From: Rhizobium sp. NXC14
Lineage (GTDB): Bacteria; Pseudomonadota; Alphaproteobacteria; Rhizobiales; Rhizobiaceae
Reading direction: 5' to 3'
Length of the DNA: 64,000 bases
Assembly: GCF_002117485.1 (NCBI RefSeq)
Contig: NZ_CP021030.1
Location: forward strand, 1,677,001-1,741,000
Below, piece after piece: positions 17,850-27,042 of the stretch; within the stretch, counting starts at the first letter, position 1; each line of letters opens with the position of its first letter. A program made the position numbers and the translations under genes. Under the pieces are notes generated by a model. That model ran no database searches. It was not told where the DNA came from and saw only the letters and a list, made by a program, of their open reading frames with translations.

Positions 17850-18074
17850 ATGTTGATCACGAGCGTCCAAGAAACAGAATGGGCCGTGCTCTCGCTGTCC
17901 GTTCAATCTTGGTTTAGGCACTACAAGGCCAAACCGGACGACAAGACATCGGAAATGATCTGCAGCGCGGCAATCGACCTTTTCAATCGCGGCCATCGCA
18001 CCCAGGAGGAACTCACCAGTATATTAATCGCGCGGTTCCCCCTGATCGCGCCTGCGCCCGCAGCCCTCCATTAA
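17850..18074 (+). CDS. small hypothetical protein
   Basis: A 74-aa protein starting MLITSVQETEWAVLSLSVQS, with GAGGAGATGAGGA upstream giving a good ribosome site. It is mostly helical in appearance, with KPDDKTSEMICSAAIDLFNRG in the middle. Small proteins with this look are common in rhizobial accessory regions, and no function is known. It follows the 64-aa ORF by about 100 bp. Confidence 0.5.
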   Translation: MLITSVQETEWAVLSLSVQSWFRHYKAKPDDKTSEMICSAAIDLFNRGHRTQEELTSILIARFPLIAPAPAALH

Positions 18075-18490
18075 TCGCTCCGAGGCATGGGAACATCGCG
18101 AATCTCAGCGCACTCGAAATCCGATACGAGGCCAGTAACAAAGTCTAATAGGCGATAGATGGTGCCTCTCTGATTGGCGGAGTTAGGTCACGCGACTTGT
18201 TCGTATTTCGGCGGGTCGCCTCACTTCTTGACCGAGGGCCTCCAGCGCCTGCTCACGTGACGATGGTGCTGCGGTAGCCCCAGAGTTCGCGCAATAGCCT
18301 CGCGACCGAAGACGCCGGCGCGCTCGATGAGCGATCTAAGGCGTTTCGCCTTTGAAGTGCCGTGCCCGTTGAAGAGGCGGCCCTCGCTCGCCTTCGCGGC
18401 GGACGTCGCAATGTCGGCCCGACGACCTTTGGAATACGACCGACGCTGCCTTGCTGATAGCTTTTGCTGACTGCGGTGGATGGAGCAATC
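18075..18490. other. gap without a confident gene
   Basis: About 415 bp. Minus-strand frames reading towards 18221 include an Arg/Lys-rich stretch (SKAKRLRSLIERAGVFGREA), but two overlapping frames look equally plausible, neither has a good start, and no family is recognised. I see no RNA gene or repeat here. Confidence 0.3.
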
Positions 18491-19009
18491 ATGCCTCTCG
18501 TCATTCTCACTGGCGCATCGGGGGCCGGAAAAACGACAATCGCCGAAGCTATTGAGCGACTTCATGGGCAAGAGATCGACGTCTTTTACCAGGACCGCAT
18601 CGGGGTTCCGCCCGTCGAGGAGATGGTTGGTCAATTCGGCTCCGTCGAAGGATGGCAGAGAGCGGCCACTTTCGCCTGGATGGCGCGACTGTCGCCGCTC
18701 CTGGCAGAAGGGCGCACCTTCCTATTCGAGGGCCAGTCGCGTTTTTCCTTTCTGGCCGAAGCGGCCGCACGTGCCGGGATCGGTTCGCATTCCTGTATCT
18801 TGATCGATTGCGACGACGAGACCCGAGCCAGGCGCCTTTCGATTGATCGAGGCCAGCCTGAGTTGGCAAATCCGGATATGATAAACTGGGCCGCCTTCCT
18901 ACGGCATGAAGCAGCGGCATACGGCTGCGAAATTCTCGACACATCGAACCTGTCGCTGGAACAGGGAGTGAAACGAGTCCTTTGCGAATTGCGGCGGCAG
19001 CCTGTTTGA
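18491..19009 (+). CDS. P-loop kinase-like AAA family ATPase
   Basis: A 172-aa P-loop protein. MPLVILTGASGAGKTTIAEA at the very N-terminus is a Walker A motif of the small-molecule kinase type, LFEGQSRFSFL in the middle resembles a substrate or Walker B region, and CILIDCDDETRARRLSIDRG looks like the lid region of nucleoside/shikimate-type kinases. Size and layout fit a small kinase acting on a metabolite or antibiotic, but the substrate is unknown. The start at 18491 is supported by GGATGGAG; an upstream ATG at 18464 adds nine residues. Confidence 0.72.
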   Translation: MPLVILTGASGAGKTTIAEAIERLHGQEIDVFYQDRIGVPPVEEMVGQFGSVEGWQRAATFAWMARLSPLLAEGRTFLFEGQSRFSFLAEAAARAGIGSHSCILIDCDDETRARRLSIDRGQPELANPDMINWAAFLRHEAAAYGCEILDTSNLSLEQGVKRVLCELRRQPV

Positions 19010-19093
19010 TCCGGACCAGGCAGTTGAAGTTTGACCGTTCCAGTGCGGCGTTCATCTGCTTGTTCTGCTAAAAGCATAGAGAGGGAGGCCCAG

Positions 19094-19471
19094 TTGCACC
19101 TGACTTTGGAGTTGTTTGTCCAAACGCCTCAGACATCGATTGATTTCTACCAGCGAGTCCTGGGCTTTGAAGTCGAGGGCTCGGCGAGCACGGAATATAC
19201 AACGCTGAGAAACGGCGACGCCGTTATCGCGATTAATTCGCGAAGCGTCTTTTCGAGCGATCATCCGCTACGCGGCGAAATTGGCGACAGGGTCGGCCTC
19301 GGCGTCGAGATCGTCTTGAAGGTCACTGATGTCGAGGATGCCTATCGCAAGGCGGAAGAGAGCGGCTGGCCGCTTTCCGCCCTCGCCATGCAGCCTTGGG
19401 GACTGCGCGATTTTCGCCTTGTCGACCCCGACGGCTATTATGTCAGAGTGACCAGCACCCAAAGGAACTGA
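19094..19471 (+). CDS. VOC family (glyoxalase/bleomycin-resistance-like) protein
   Basis: A 125-aa single VOC domain: HLTLELFVQTPQTSIDFYQR, VLGFEV, and near the end WGLRDFRLVDPDGYYVRV, the family hallmark. A TTG start at 19094 with GGGAGG upstream is chosen over an ATG at 19031, whose extra 21 residues do not resemble the fold. Members include glyoxalases, dioxygenases and drug-binding proteins; metal ligands cannot be assigned safely here. It follows the P-loop kinase gene by 84 bp. Confidence 0.8.
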   Translation: MHLTLELFVQTPQTSIDFYQRVLGFEVEGSASTEYTTLRNGDAVIAINSRSVFSSDHPLRGEIGDRVGLGVEIVLKVTDVEDAYRKAEESGWPLSALAMQPWGLRDFRLVDPDGYYVRVTSTQRN

Positions 19472-19729
19472 CTGGATCATCATGACGGCTATGGGCTTCG
19501 TGCCAAACGCTGAGCGCTGCGCTTCGGTGGCGACCAATTGCAAATCGGTCGGAACAATGCTGCCGAGCCTCAGGGCGCTCGGATAGGAGGTCCTTGAGCC
19601 CTTTTCTTTAGTTCCCGCTACTTCACGGTGAAGCGGTTTTATTGCTCAGTTTTCAATTCCAAATTTCAGAAAACAAGCGTATGTTGCGCGGTTAGGATTG
19701 CGGTAACCATGCCTTGAGGGTCGGGGACG

Positions 19730-20041
19730 ATGTGCTGGAATACATCAGGGGCATTCACGCCGGTCGCGCTTGCTTTGCGCGGTCCGGCAACACGCAAGAT
19801 TGTCCGGACGCTCGGCGATGCGGCACATCTCCTGATCAACGATTGGCCCTCTGATGACGGCGAGGAATACGTCGCTGCCGTAAAAGCCTGTGTCGATGCA
19901 ATTACCGGCAAAATCAGCCCGGAACGATTCCGCGAGTCGCTTCTGCTTGCAGCCGATGAGGCGGGTATCGTTGCTCTGACAATTGTCCCCGTCGGAGTGA
20001 CAGAGCGGCGACCGGACCTGCGCTCGGCCGCGCCAAGATAG
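19730..20041 (+). CDS. DUF982 domain protein
   Basis: A 103-aa protein matching DUF982, small proteins expanded in Rhizobium. The signature is seen in TRKIVRTLGDAAHLLINDWP, then EYVAAVKACVDAITGKISPE and FRESLLLAADEAGI. DUF982 has no known role; members are numerous on rhizobial plasmids and accessory chromosome regions. The ATG at 19730 has GGGGAC just upstream. Its presence supports reading this stretch as accessory. Confidence 0.82.
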   Translation: MCWNTSGAFTPVALALRGPATRKIVRTLGDAAHLLINDWPSDDGEEYVAAVKACVDAITGKISPERFRESLLLAADEAGIVALTIVPVGVTERRPDLRSAAPR

Positions 20042-20294
20042 CCCCTCTTTCAAGCGGCTCCTACCAGGTAGCATTGTGTCAAATACGACCGCTGCCAAGG
20101 CTGGCAAAATTCTCACAACTGAAAGCACTGCCGTCAATCCTAACCGCCATCTTCACAAATGTCGCTCAAGGTGATGGGAAAAGGGCTCAGTTCCCAAGGC
20201 GGTAAATGCCCTGTGCGACGAGAGACAAATTGCAAAGATTTCGAACATTCGCGCGCAGACGTTTGCCGCGAAAGACACTGGCGGCGGAGGGTTT

Positions 20295-20648
20295 ATGATG
20301 GTTGCGGCGAATTTCATCACCTTCAACATCAATGGCGTCGAACCCGAGTTCGGCGCCCCGGAGGCCGCTCGGATCGTCTCCGGCGATCCGCTATTTCGCA
20401 CCTGGAATCTGGAGGAGACCGACGGCGGTCTTTATTCCGGAATCTGGGAGGCAACACCCGGCAAATGGCGGATCGTCTACGAAGAGTGGGAATATTTCAG
20501 CCTGCTGTCAGGCCATTCGATCGTGATGGAGGACGGCGGTGAGCCGGTGCATCTGAAGCCGGGCGACCGGATGATCTTGAGGCCGGGCTTCAAGGGAACC
20601 TGGGAAGTGGTTGAAACGACTCGCAAGGACTATGTAATCAAGGTCTGA
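20295..20648 (+). CDS. cupin domain protein (DUF861-like)
   Basis: A 117-aa single-domain cupin of the Cupin_3/DUF861 type. GLYSGIWEATPGKWRIVYEE and YFSLLSGHSIVMEDGGEPV form the first barrel strands, and LKPGDRMILRPGFKGTWEVV gives the PG-D----P motif. Related proteins are small ureidoglycolate-like or regulatory sugar-binding proteins; no activity can be assigned. GGCGGAGGG upstream supports the start at 20295. It precedes the GGDEF-EAL gene by 233 bp. Confidence 0.82.
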   Translation: MMVAANFITFNINGVEPEFGAPEAARIVSGDPLFRTWNLEETDGGLYSGIWEATPGKWRIVYEEWEYFSLLSGHSIVMEDGGEPVHLKPGDRMILRPGFKGTWEVVETTRKDYVIKV

Positions 20649-20881
20649 ACAGCGGCTCAGAGCCGACTCTCACGTTGGCGGGCCTGTCCCGCTTTGCTGC
20701 GATTATGACCCGTTTCTCCTGCAATAACCGCTTCCCCTCCGCCGATAAAAGGCATTTGATGTTGCCTATTAATCGAACCTAAATCGTCAAGTGCTAGACC
20801 TTATCTGCAGCGCATTGCGGACATGATGTCTCCTGCCGTCACTATAGACATGGCCTTGAAATTCATCTTTTCGGGATTGGC

Positions 20882-23008
20882 ATGTCGTCGAATCTTGCGG
20901 GTAGGCACGTTCGGACCCAAACGTCTTCCATCATTGCGACCACCGTTTTCTTCCTTGTCGTCGCGCTCGTTCTGACCGGCCTCATGGCCCACGTCGTGGC
21001 CTCGATGACCCGATCGGCGAACGAAATCGACGATGCCAGGGCCAGTCGCGCCTCACGCGCAGCGATCGCAGCCTTTGTCAGCCGCCTGAGCGCGACGACA
21101 ACCGACAACGCCGTATGGGATGATGCCTATAAGGCGATCGCAACTCCCGGAGCCGCGGATTGGGCTTATGAGAACTGGGGAAAGACCAGCGAGGATTACC
21201 CGCTCTATGACGGTGCCATCGTGACCGGTCCCGATCGCTCGTCGATCGTCTCCGCCTATGCCAAAGGCGAGCCCTTCCAGCCAAGCGCCTTTTTCGGCGA
21301 AGCTTTCTACCGGCAGATCAATACGGCCATCGATTTCCCACAGGCGCCGGTAGTCAATTTCATTAAGACGGAAACCGGAATCGCTGTCATCGCATCACAG
21401 CCAATCCAGCCTTTCGAGAAAGAAGGCGAGCTTCCGAAGCTCAGCGTGCTGAGCTTTTACAAAGAGTTCAACTCGGACGTCCTCAGTACGCTGTCAAACG
21501 AACACGAACTCGAGGGCTTGCGCCTTGCCGCCGCGCCCGAGCCGGGTCTGCTGAACACACCGATTACGGATATGAAGGGTGGCGTCATCGGCCATCTCGT
21601 CTGGCCGAGCAAAGCGCCGGGAAGCGCCGTGTTCCGACAGGTCTACCCTTTCGTTGCAGCCGCCATCATCATCCTCGTGCTATTCCTGGCCGGCGTTCTG
21701 CTGGTGGGCGCAGCCGAAGCGCGGCGTCTGCGTCAACTGGCGCAGGCAGCGATTTTCGAAGCAAATCACGATAGTCTGAGCGGCCTGCTGAACAGGCATG
21801 GGCTTCTCGCCCTGCTGGAAGACCTGGAGGGTTCGGATAGTGCGCCGCCCCGCCTCTATCTGGTCGACCTTGATGGGTTCAAGGCCGTCAATGATGCCTG
21901 GGGTCATGCGGTGGGGGACGACCTTATCCGGATCGTTTCGAACGCGCTGATCGCCTGTCATCCCGAAGTCGTTGCTGCGGCCCGGTTGGGAGGCGACGAA
22001 TTCGCTCTGGTCCAGGCCGGCACTGCTCCGCGTCAGGAGATAGAAGAAACCATTCTGGCGCTGTTTGTCGAACCCTTCAAAATCGACGGACGAACGATCG
22101 AAGTTGGTGCGAGTATCGGAGCTGCTGCGCGTGATGCAGGCATTGAGCCGCTGGAGCTTTTGCGCAGGGCTGATATGGCCCTCTACCGCGCCAAGGAAAA
22201 TGGCAAAGGCCGGGCGATCGAATATGACCCCGAGCTGGATCGGGAGCGCGAAAGGATCGCTGAACTGGAAGCTCTGTTGAAGAATGCGCTCAGCAATGGC
22301 GCGATCGAAGCCGTATTCCAACCTCTCGTTTCTGCGACGACGGGCGCGGTGACCGGTCTTGAAGCGCTGGCCCGCTGGCGCACTGCGACAGGAAATATCA
22401 GTCCGGAAATTTTCATTCCGCTTGCCGAAAGATGCGGCCTCATCGATGCGCTCGGCAGTCATATGCTGAAAACATCGATCGAGCACGCCAGAAATTGGCC
22501 AGGTATGGCCCTGTCCGTCAACGTCTCGCCGGTTCAGCTCTGCAATCCGGAATTTGCCGCCGACGTGATCTCCCTCCTACAGGAACTCGATTTCGATCCG
22601 AGGCGGCTGACGTTGGAAATCACCGAAGGCGTCCTCATGACCAATCCGGATCAGGCGCGTCGGTCGATAGATCACCTCAAGCAAGTCGGTATCAAATTCG
22701 CGCTAGACGACTTCGGCTGCGGCTATGCAAGCATCGGCGCATTGCGGCAGTTCGGCTTTGATCGGATGAAGATCGACCGCTCGTTAGTCTCCGCTCTTGA
22801 CCAGGCCTCGAATGGCGCCGATGTTCTCAAGGCGACCATCTCTTTGGCGACCGCTCTGCAGATTCCCGTTACGGCGGAGGGCATCGAGAATAGCCGTCAG
22901 GCGGCGATCTTGCGGGAGGCCGGCTGTGACCAACTGCAAGGCTATTTGATCGGAAAACCGATGTCGGCGCTCGACATATCCAGCAAGCTTCAAGAACAGG
23001 CAGCGTAA
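20882..23008 (+). CDS. CHASE4-GGDEF-EAL cyclic-di-GMP turnover protein
   Basis: A 708-aa membrane sensor for cyclic-di-GMP. Order: membrane helix about 19-42, periplasmic CHASE4 domain about 55-230 with the DNAVWDDAYKAI motif, second helix about 257-280, GGDEF domain about 295-445 with an intact RLGGDEFALV active site, then EAL domain about 465-700 with GLEALARW, SVNVSPVQL, EITEG, the DDFGCGYAS loop and KIDRSL. Both active sites look competent, so synthesis and hydrolysis are both possible; a GTP-binding inhibitory site was not assessed. It probably affects motility or polysaccharide production. Confidence 0.93.
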   Translation: MSSNLAGRHVRTQTSSIIATTVFFLVVALVLTGLMAHVVASMTRSANEIDDARASRASRAAIAAFVSRLSATTTDNAVWDDAYKAIATPGAADWAYENWGKTSEDYPLYDGAIVTGPDRSSIVSAYAKGEPFQPSAFFGEAFYRQINTAIDFPQAPVVNFIKTETGIAVIASQPIQPFEKEGELPKLSVLSFYKEFNSDVLSTLSNEHELEGLRLAAAPEPGLLNTPITDMKGGVIGHLVWPSKAPGSAVFRQVYPFVAAAIIILVLFLAGVLLVGAAEARRLRQLAQAAIFEANHDSLSGLLNRHGLLALLEDLEGSDSAPPRLYLVDLDGFKAVNDAWGHAVGDDLIRIVSNALIACHPEVVAAARLGGDEFALVQAGTAPRQEIEETILALFVEPFKIDGRTIEVGASIGAAARDAGIEPLELLRRADMALYRAKENGKGRAIEYDPELDRERERIAELEALLKNALSNGAIEAVFQPLVSATTGAVTGLEALARWRTATGNISPEIFIPLAERCGLIDALGSHMLKTSIEHARNWPGMALSVNVSPVQLCNPEFAADVISLLQELDFDPRRLTLEITEGVLMTNPDQARRSIDHLKQVGIKFALDDFGCGYASIGALRQFGFDRMKIDRSLVSALDQASNGADVLKATISLATALQIPVTAEGIENSRQAAILREAGCDQLQGYLIGKPMSALDISSKLQEQAA

Positions 23009-23069
23009 TGCCGCGAGATCGCGGCAGCAGGCTGGGCGGAACTTCGGCCGATCTGGGATACTGTGCCGA

Positions 23070-24314
23070 TCACCACCGGAGATCCAGGCGGTCGAGCCCG
23101 TGGAAATGATAGACGTCCTTGACGACGGGCGTCTTTGCCAGCCTGAGGCCGGGAAGCCGTTCGAACAGGATCGGTACCACGACGTTGAGTTCCAGCCGCG
23201 CCAATGGCGCGCCGATGCAGAAATGGATGCCGGCGCCGAAGGAGAGGTTTGGAGCCTCGTTGCGATCAGGCCGGAAGGCGAGGGGATCGGTGAATTTCGC
23301 CGGGTCAAGATTGGCGGCGGCGAGGATGAGGCTTACCTTTTCGCCGCGCTTGAACGAAACGCCGTCGATCTCCGCGGGCTCGAGCGCCCAGCGCTGGAAG
23401 ATGTGGACGGGCGCGCAGATGCGCAGGGTCTCCTCGATGGTGCGCTCCGTCGCCGCATCGTCCCGGAAGAGTTCTGCCGGATCTCGACCGCTGTTGAGGA
23501 TGGTGTGCACGGAGTTGCCGATCTGGTGCACGGTCGCTTCATGGCCGGCATTGAGCAACACGATCGTCGTTGAAATGAGTTCTTCTTCAGTGAGATACTG
23601 GCCCTTGTGCTCCGTGCGGATCATGTGGGTCAGCAGGTCATCGCGAGGCTCTGCCCGGCGTTCGGCGATTACCCCTCTGACATAGTCGGAAAATTCTCTG
23701 GCCGCCCGTTCGGCCTCTTCTTCTTGCTGGCGTGTGCGGCCGAACATGTACATGCGCACATAGGCATGCGACCAGGCGAGCAACTGCGGCCCCATCTCCT
23801 CGGGGATGCCGATCATGCGGGCAATCATAGTCACCGGGATGATGTCGGCAAAAGCCGAGAGCAGCTCGACTTCGCGCTTCTCCGCAAAGCCGTCGATCAG
23901 CCGATTGGCAAGCGCGACAAGCTCCGGCTTCATCTTCTCGACATGGCGTGAGACGAAGGCGCGGTTGACGAGCGTGCGCAGACGCGTGTGCTCCGGCGGT
24001 TCCAGCTCGAGCAGGGAGTAACGTTCCGAGAGATCGAAACTTTCAAGATGCGGCATCGGCTCGGCGAGGCCCAGCTCCTCCCGGCTGGCGATATGGAGGA
24101 TCTGCCGGCCGAAGCGGCGGTCGCGCAACAGTCCGTTCACATGGTCGTAGCCGGTGAAGAACCACTGTTTCTGCTCCTCCCAATAAAAGGTCGGGCAGTG
24201 GGCGTGAAGAGCCGCATAGACGGCGTTCGGATTGCCATAGAAGGCCGGGTTGCGAGCATCCAGCGAGACATGGCGGCTGGCGCGATCGATCGAGAGAAAG
24301 GGCGGTATGGTCAT
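23070..24314 (-). CDS. cytochrome P450
   Basis: A 414-aa soluble bacterial P450 from the ATG at 24314 (MTIPPFLSIDRASRHVSLDA). The I-helix segment LNAGHEATVHQIGNSVH, the K-helix ETLRICAPVHIFQRWAL with its E-x-x-R, and the heme-binding loop LSFGAGIHFCIGAPLARLEL are all present. The frame stays open upstream to 24602, but that part is antisense to the neighbouring GGDEF gene and rejected. The substrate is unknown and no ferredoxin or reductase gene lies nearby, so electrons must come from elsewhere. Confidence 0.94.
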   Translation of the reverse strand: MTIPPFLSIDRASRHVSLDARNPAFYGNPNAVYAALHAHCPTFYWEEQKQWFFTGYDHVNGLLRDRRFGRQILHIASREELGLAEPMPHLESFDLSERYSLLELEPPEHTRLRTLVNRAFVSRHVEKMKPELVALANRLIDGFAEKREVELLSAFADIIPVTMIARMIGIPEEMGPQLLAWSHAYVRMYMFGRTRQQEEEAERAAREFSDYVRGVIAERRAEPRDDLLTHMIRTEHKGQYLTEEELISTTIVLLNAGHEATVHQIGNSVHTILNSGRDPAELFRDDAATERTIEETLRICAPVHIFQRWALEPAEIDGVSFKRGEKVSLILAAANLDPAKFTDPLAFRPDRNEAPNLSFGAGIHFCIGAPLARLELNVVVPILFERLPGLRLAKTPVVKDVYHFHGLDRLDLRW

Positions 24315-24460
24315 GCGTTGAGGCTTAACGGATTTGTCCGGCCTGTAAAAGATGCGGGAGAGAAAGGCCGGCGGAAGCCGGGCACGCCCGATCAGACGCG
24401 CTGACCATATCGAGAATTTTTGTCTAAGCCTGGGGATTGAATCTGTTTTCAGACTTGCGG

Positions 24461-25714
24461 CTAACCGGCCCGTGACAGCGTGCCCATGCGTCGCAGCGCC
24501 TCGACCTGGTCGTCGACCGTGGGCACGAGTTCGCCGGCGGTGGTGCTCGGCGTGGCTGGCGCTGGAGCCGCCGCTTCCTCTTCGCCGAAGGTGACCGTGC
24601 AATTGCGGCCGGCGGCCTTGGCCGCATAGAGAGCCCGGTCGGCGGCTGAGATCAGTTTGTCGATATTGGCTTCGATCGAGGAGGCGAGCGCGATGCCGAT
24701 GCTCACCGTGACCGGAACGATTGCTTCGCCAGTGCTGACGGGAAGGCGGCAGAATTCGGTACGGATCGCTTCGGCGATCGCCTCGGCTTCCGTCTGATCC
24801 GCGACAGCTGCGAAGGCGGCGAATTCTTCCCCGCCCATGCGGCCGAAGATGTTGTTTGGAATATATTGCCGGGCCATGCGCGCGAAGGCGGTGAGCACCG
24901 CGTCGCCGGATTGATGGCCGAAACGGTCGTTGACGCGCTTGAAATGATCGAGGTCGAAAAGGATCACCGCGACCTGCCGCTGCTCGCTATGGGCTCTCTC
25001 CTGAATTGACTCGAAATAACCGAGCAGGCCACGGCGGTTGAGCACGCCGGTCAGGGAATCGGTCAGCGTCATGGCGCGCAGATGCCGTTCGGAGCGCTCC
25101 ATCACCAGTCGACAGGTAAGCGCGAAGGCGATGGTGAGCAGGAAGGCGCTTGCCATGGCCGAGACGCCGCCGAGATTAGTTGCCTCGATATCGCTCGGCA
25201 GCGTAACCGCCATCGTCAGCGCCGAGCCGAAACACAGGCAGCCCTGGATGACGAACACTCCCATAAGCTTAGTGCGGGTGCGCTCACGGCGGATGTCGCC
25301 GGCGGCGACCGCCATGGCCAATGCCGTGGCGCCCGTCGCCGAAGCGAGGTTATAGAGCACGACGCGGTTGGAATAATCAGTGTTGACCCAGGGCAGAAAG
25401 ACCCCGGCCAGCCAGATTGCCGGCGGCAGCAGAGCCCACCATTCGATCTTCTTGCGGTCGAGTGCGAGAAAACCCGCCACCCAGGCGCTCTGGCCGAGCA
25501 GCGCGATGGCATTGCCCACCTCAATGCAAAACAGGCTGGGGATTTCGCTGCGCAGCGAGATCATCGCAAAGCCTATGGCGGTCAGAAAGAAGCCCAGGCC
25601 CCAATAGAGATAGGCTTCATTTCTGACATTGTGGCGCCAAGCGACGAAGAGCACCAGAGCGAGCGTCATGGCCTCCGAACACCAGATGGCGAGACCTGTA
25701 GCGATATTGAACAC
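24461..25714 (-). CDS. diguanylate cyclase with N-terminal membrane domain
   Basis: A 417-aa protein with about six hydrophobic helices in residues 1-205 (MASE-like sensor part) and a C-terminal GGDEF domain at about 218-375. The active site reads MGGEEFAAF, an accepted GGEEF variant, and DSLTGVLNRRGLLGYFE and FDLDHFKRVNDRFGHQSGD are canonical. The last 40 residues are Ala/Pro/Thr-rich and probably flexible. Expected to synthesise cyclic-di-GMP. The P450 gene lies downstream on the same strand, 146 bp away. Confidence 0.92.
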   Translation of the reverse strand: MFNIATGLAIWCSEAMTLALVLFVAWRHNVRNEAYLYWGLGFFLTAIGFAMISLRSEIPSLFCIEVGNAIALLGQSAWVAGFLALDRKKIEWWALLPPAIWLAGVFLPWVNTDYSNRVVLYNLASATGATALAMAVAAGDIRRERTRTKLMGVFVIQGCLCFGSALTMAVTLPSDIEATNLGGVSAMASAFLLTIAFALTCRLVMERSERHLRAMTLTDSLTGVLNRRGLLGYFESIQERAHSEQRQVAVILFDLDHFKRVNDRFGHQSGDAVLTAFARMARQYIPNNIFGRMGGEEFAAFAAVADQTEAEAIAEAIRTEFCRLPVSTGEAIVPVTVSIGIALASSIEANIDKLISAADRALYAAKAAGRNCTVTFGEEEAAAPAPATPSTTAGELVPTVDDQVEALRRMGTLSRAG

Positions 25715-26110
25715 GGCAGCAACCCCTTGCCCGTCGACCTTGTCTGTTGGCCCGCATCCTTGCGGAGGAAGCTCGCCACTTCCTTAATGTCGTTGCACTG
25801 CGGCACGATTTTCGGCCGGTATCTGGCGATAGGCTTTCCGTTGGGTAAACGTGCTTGAGCGCTGTCGAATGGAGTAACCTTTTCTTCATTCTGTCATGGA
25901 GAAAAGCGAGGGGAGACGACATCGAGGGCTCGCCGCCGACAGGCGTTTGCGAGAAAGAGGCTTTCGGCGCCCAAGCCCTGGGGCCTTGCCCCGTCTTCTT
26001 AACGTTATCCCAATGCGTGTCTTGAAGAGGAGGGCAGGGACACTCTATGTAGGGATAAGACATTTTCTTTGATTCCCGGCGTGCCGGCATGACGTTGACA
26101 AAGGACGCAC
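25715..26110. promoter_or_regulatory. clpP upstream region with candidate heat-shock promoter
   Basis: Nearly 400 bp without a gene. CTTGAA at 26021-26026 is followed after 18 bp by CTATGT at 26045-26050, resembling an alphaproteobacterial RpoH promoter (CTTGAA ... CCATNT) placed about 60 bp before clpP. Spacing and the -10 are imperfect. The rest of the gap shows nothing else that I can support. Confidence 0.35.
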
Positions 26111-26740
26111 ATGAGAAACCCAGTTGATACCGCAATGGCCCTCGTGCCCATGGTCGTCGAACAGACCAACCGCGGTGAACGCTCCTACGACATCTATTCC
26201 CGTCTGTTGAAGGAACGCATCATCTTCCTGACCGGCGCCGTCGAGGATCACATGGCGACGCTCGTCTGCGCCCAGCTTCTCTTCCTCGAGGCGGAAAACC
26301 CGAAGAAGGAAATCGCTCTCTACATCAATTCTCCCGGTGGCGTCGTCACCGCGGGCATGGCGATCTACGACACGATGCAGTTTATCAAACCGGCAGTTTC
26401 GACGCTCTGCATCGGCCAGGCCGCGTCCATGGGTTCGCTGCTGCTGGCGGCCGGCCATAAAGACATGCGCTTCGCCACGCCGAATTCCCGCATCATGGTT
26501 CACCAGCCCTCGGGCGGCTTCCAGGGCCAGGCCTCGGACATCGAGCGCCACGCCCGCGACATCCTAAAGATGAAGCGCCGGCTGAACGAGGTCTATGTCA
26601 AGCACACCGGCCGCAGCTACGAGGAAGTTGAAAAGACGCTCGATCGTGACCATTTCATGGATGCGGACGAGGCCCAGGGCTGGGGCGTCATCGACAAGGT
26701 TCTGACATCACGCCTCGAGATGGAAGGCGAGCAGGCCTAG
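26111..26740 (+). CDS. clpP: ATP-dependent Clp protease proteolytic subunit
   Basis: Serine protease subunit that forms tetradecameric chambers and degrades proteins unfolded by ClpX or ClpA. The 209-aa sequence contains the catalytic Ser in [10 protein letters not shown] (residue 106) and His in [11 protein letters not shown], with Asp in the [11 protein letters not shown] region. [20 protein letters not shown] is the conserved N-terminal part. It is upstream of clpX, lon and hupB in the usual alphaproteobacterial order, although a 300-bp gap with palindromes separates it from clpX. Rhizobia often carry more clpP paralogues elsewhere. Confidence 0.97.
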   Translation: MRNPVDTAMALVPMVVEQTNRGERSYDIYSRLLKERIIFLTGAVEDHMATLVCAQLLFLEAENPKKEIALYINSPGGVVTAGMAIYDTMQFIKPAVSTLCIGQAASMGSLLLAAGHKDMRFATPNSRIMVHQPSGGFQGQASDIERHARDILKMKRRLNEVYVKHTGRSYEEVEKTLDRDHFMDADEAQGWGVIDKVLTSRLEMEGEQA

Positions 26741-26823
26741 TAATTAATTGGGATGGTGTTTTCCTCGCCACAGTTCTATCTCATTTGTGATCGAACAAGG
26801 CTTTCAACTGGCGACGAAGACGC

Positions 26824-26869
26824 TAATAGTAACTATTAATGCTATGTTGAATTTTTATGACATAGCATT
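26824..26869. promoter_or_regulatory. two adjacent palindromes between clpP and clpX
   Basis: TAATAGT, one base, ACTATTA (26824-26838) is a 15-bp palindrome. It abuts a second perfect inverted repeat, AATGCTATGT (26838-26847) and ACATAGCATT (26860-26869), separated by 12 AT-rich bases. They lie about 175-220 bp before the clpX start. They could be operators or a hairpin at the end of the clpP transcript; there is no T-run typical of a terminator. Confidence 0.5.
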
Positions 26870-27042
26870 CGGCATTCGAAGGGGAATTCGTTGCCGCCGG
26901 GACCCTGACATGGTTGATTGGGACCGGTTTGTAGCCCCTGAAGCCCTTCTCGGCAAAGGCTCCGGAAACGGAGTGCCGCCAGGAGCTGATAGAGTGGACC
27001 GCGATTTCGCCTTGAAATGCGGCGTGCTGGAAGGAAAGTGAT

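Noticed and set aside
18221-18634. Minus-strand 137-codon ORF
   Set aside because: Half lies opposite the P-loop kinase; the remaining Arg-rich part has a competing frame and no recognisable family.
24315-24602. N-terminal extension of the P450
   Set aside because: Antisense to the diguanylate cyclase 3' end; the family start is at 24314.
26748-27041. 97-codon ORF ending two bases before clpX
   Set aside because: No similarity and no good ribosome site; crosses the palindromes.
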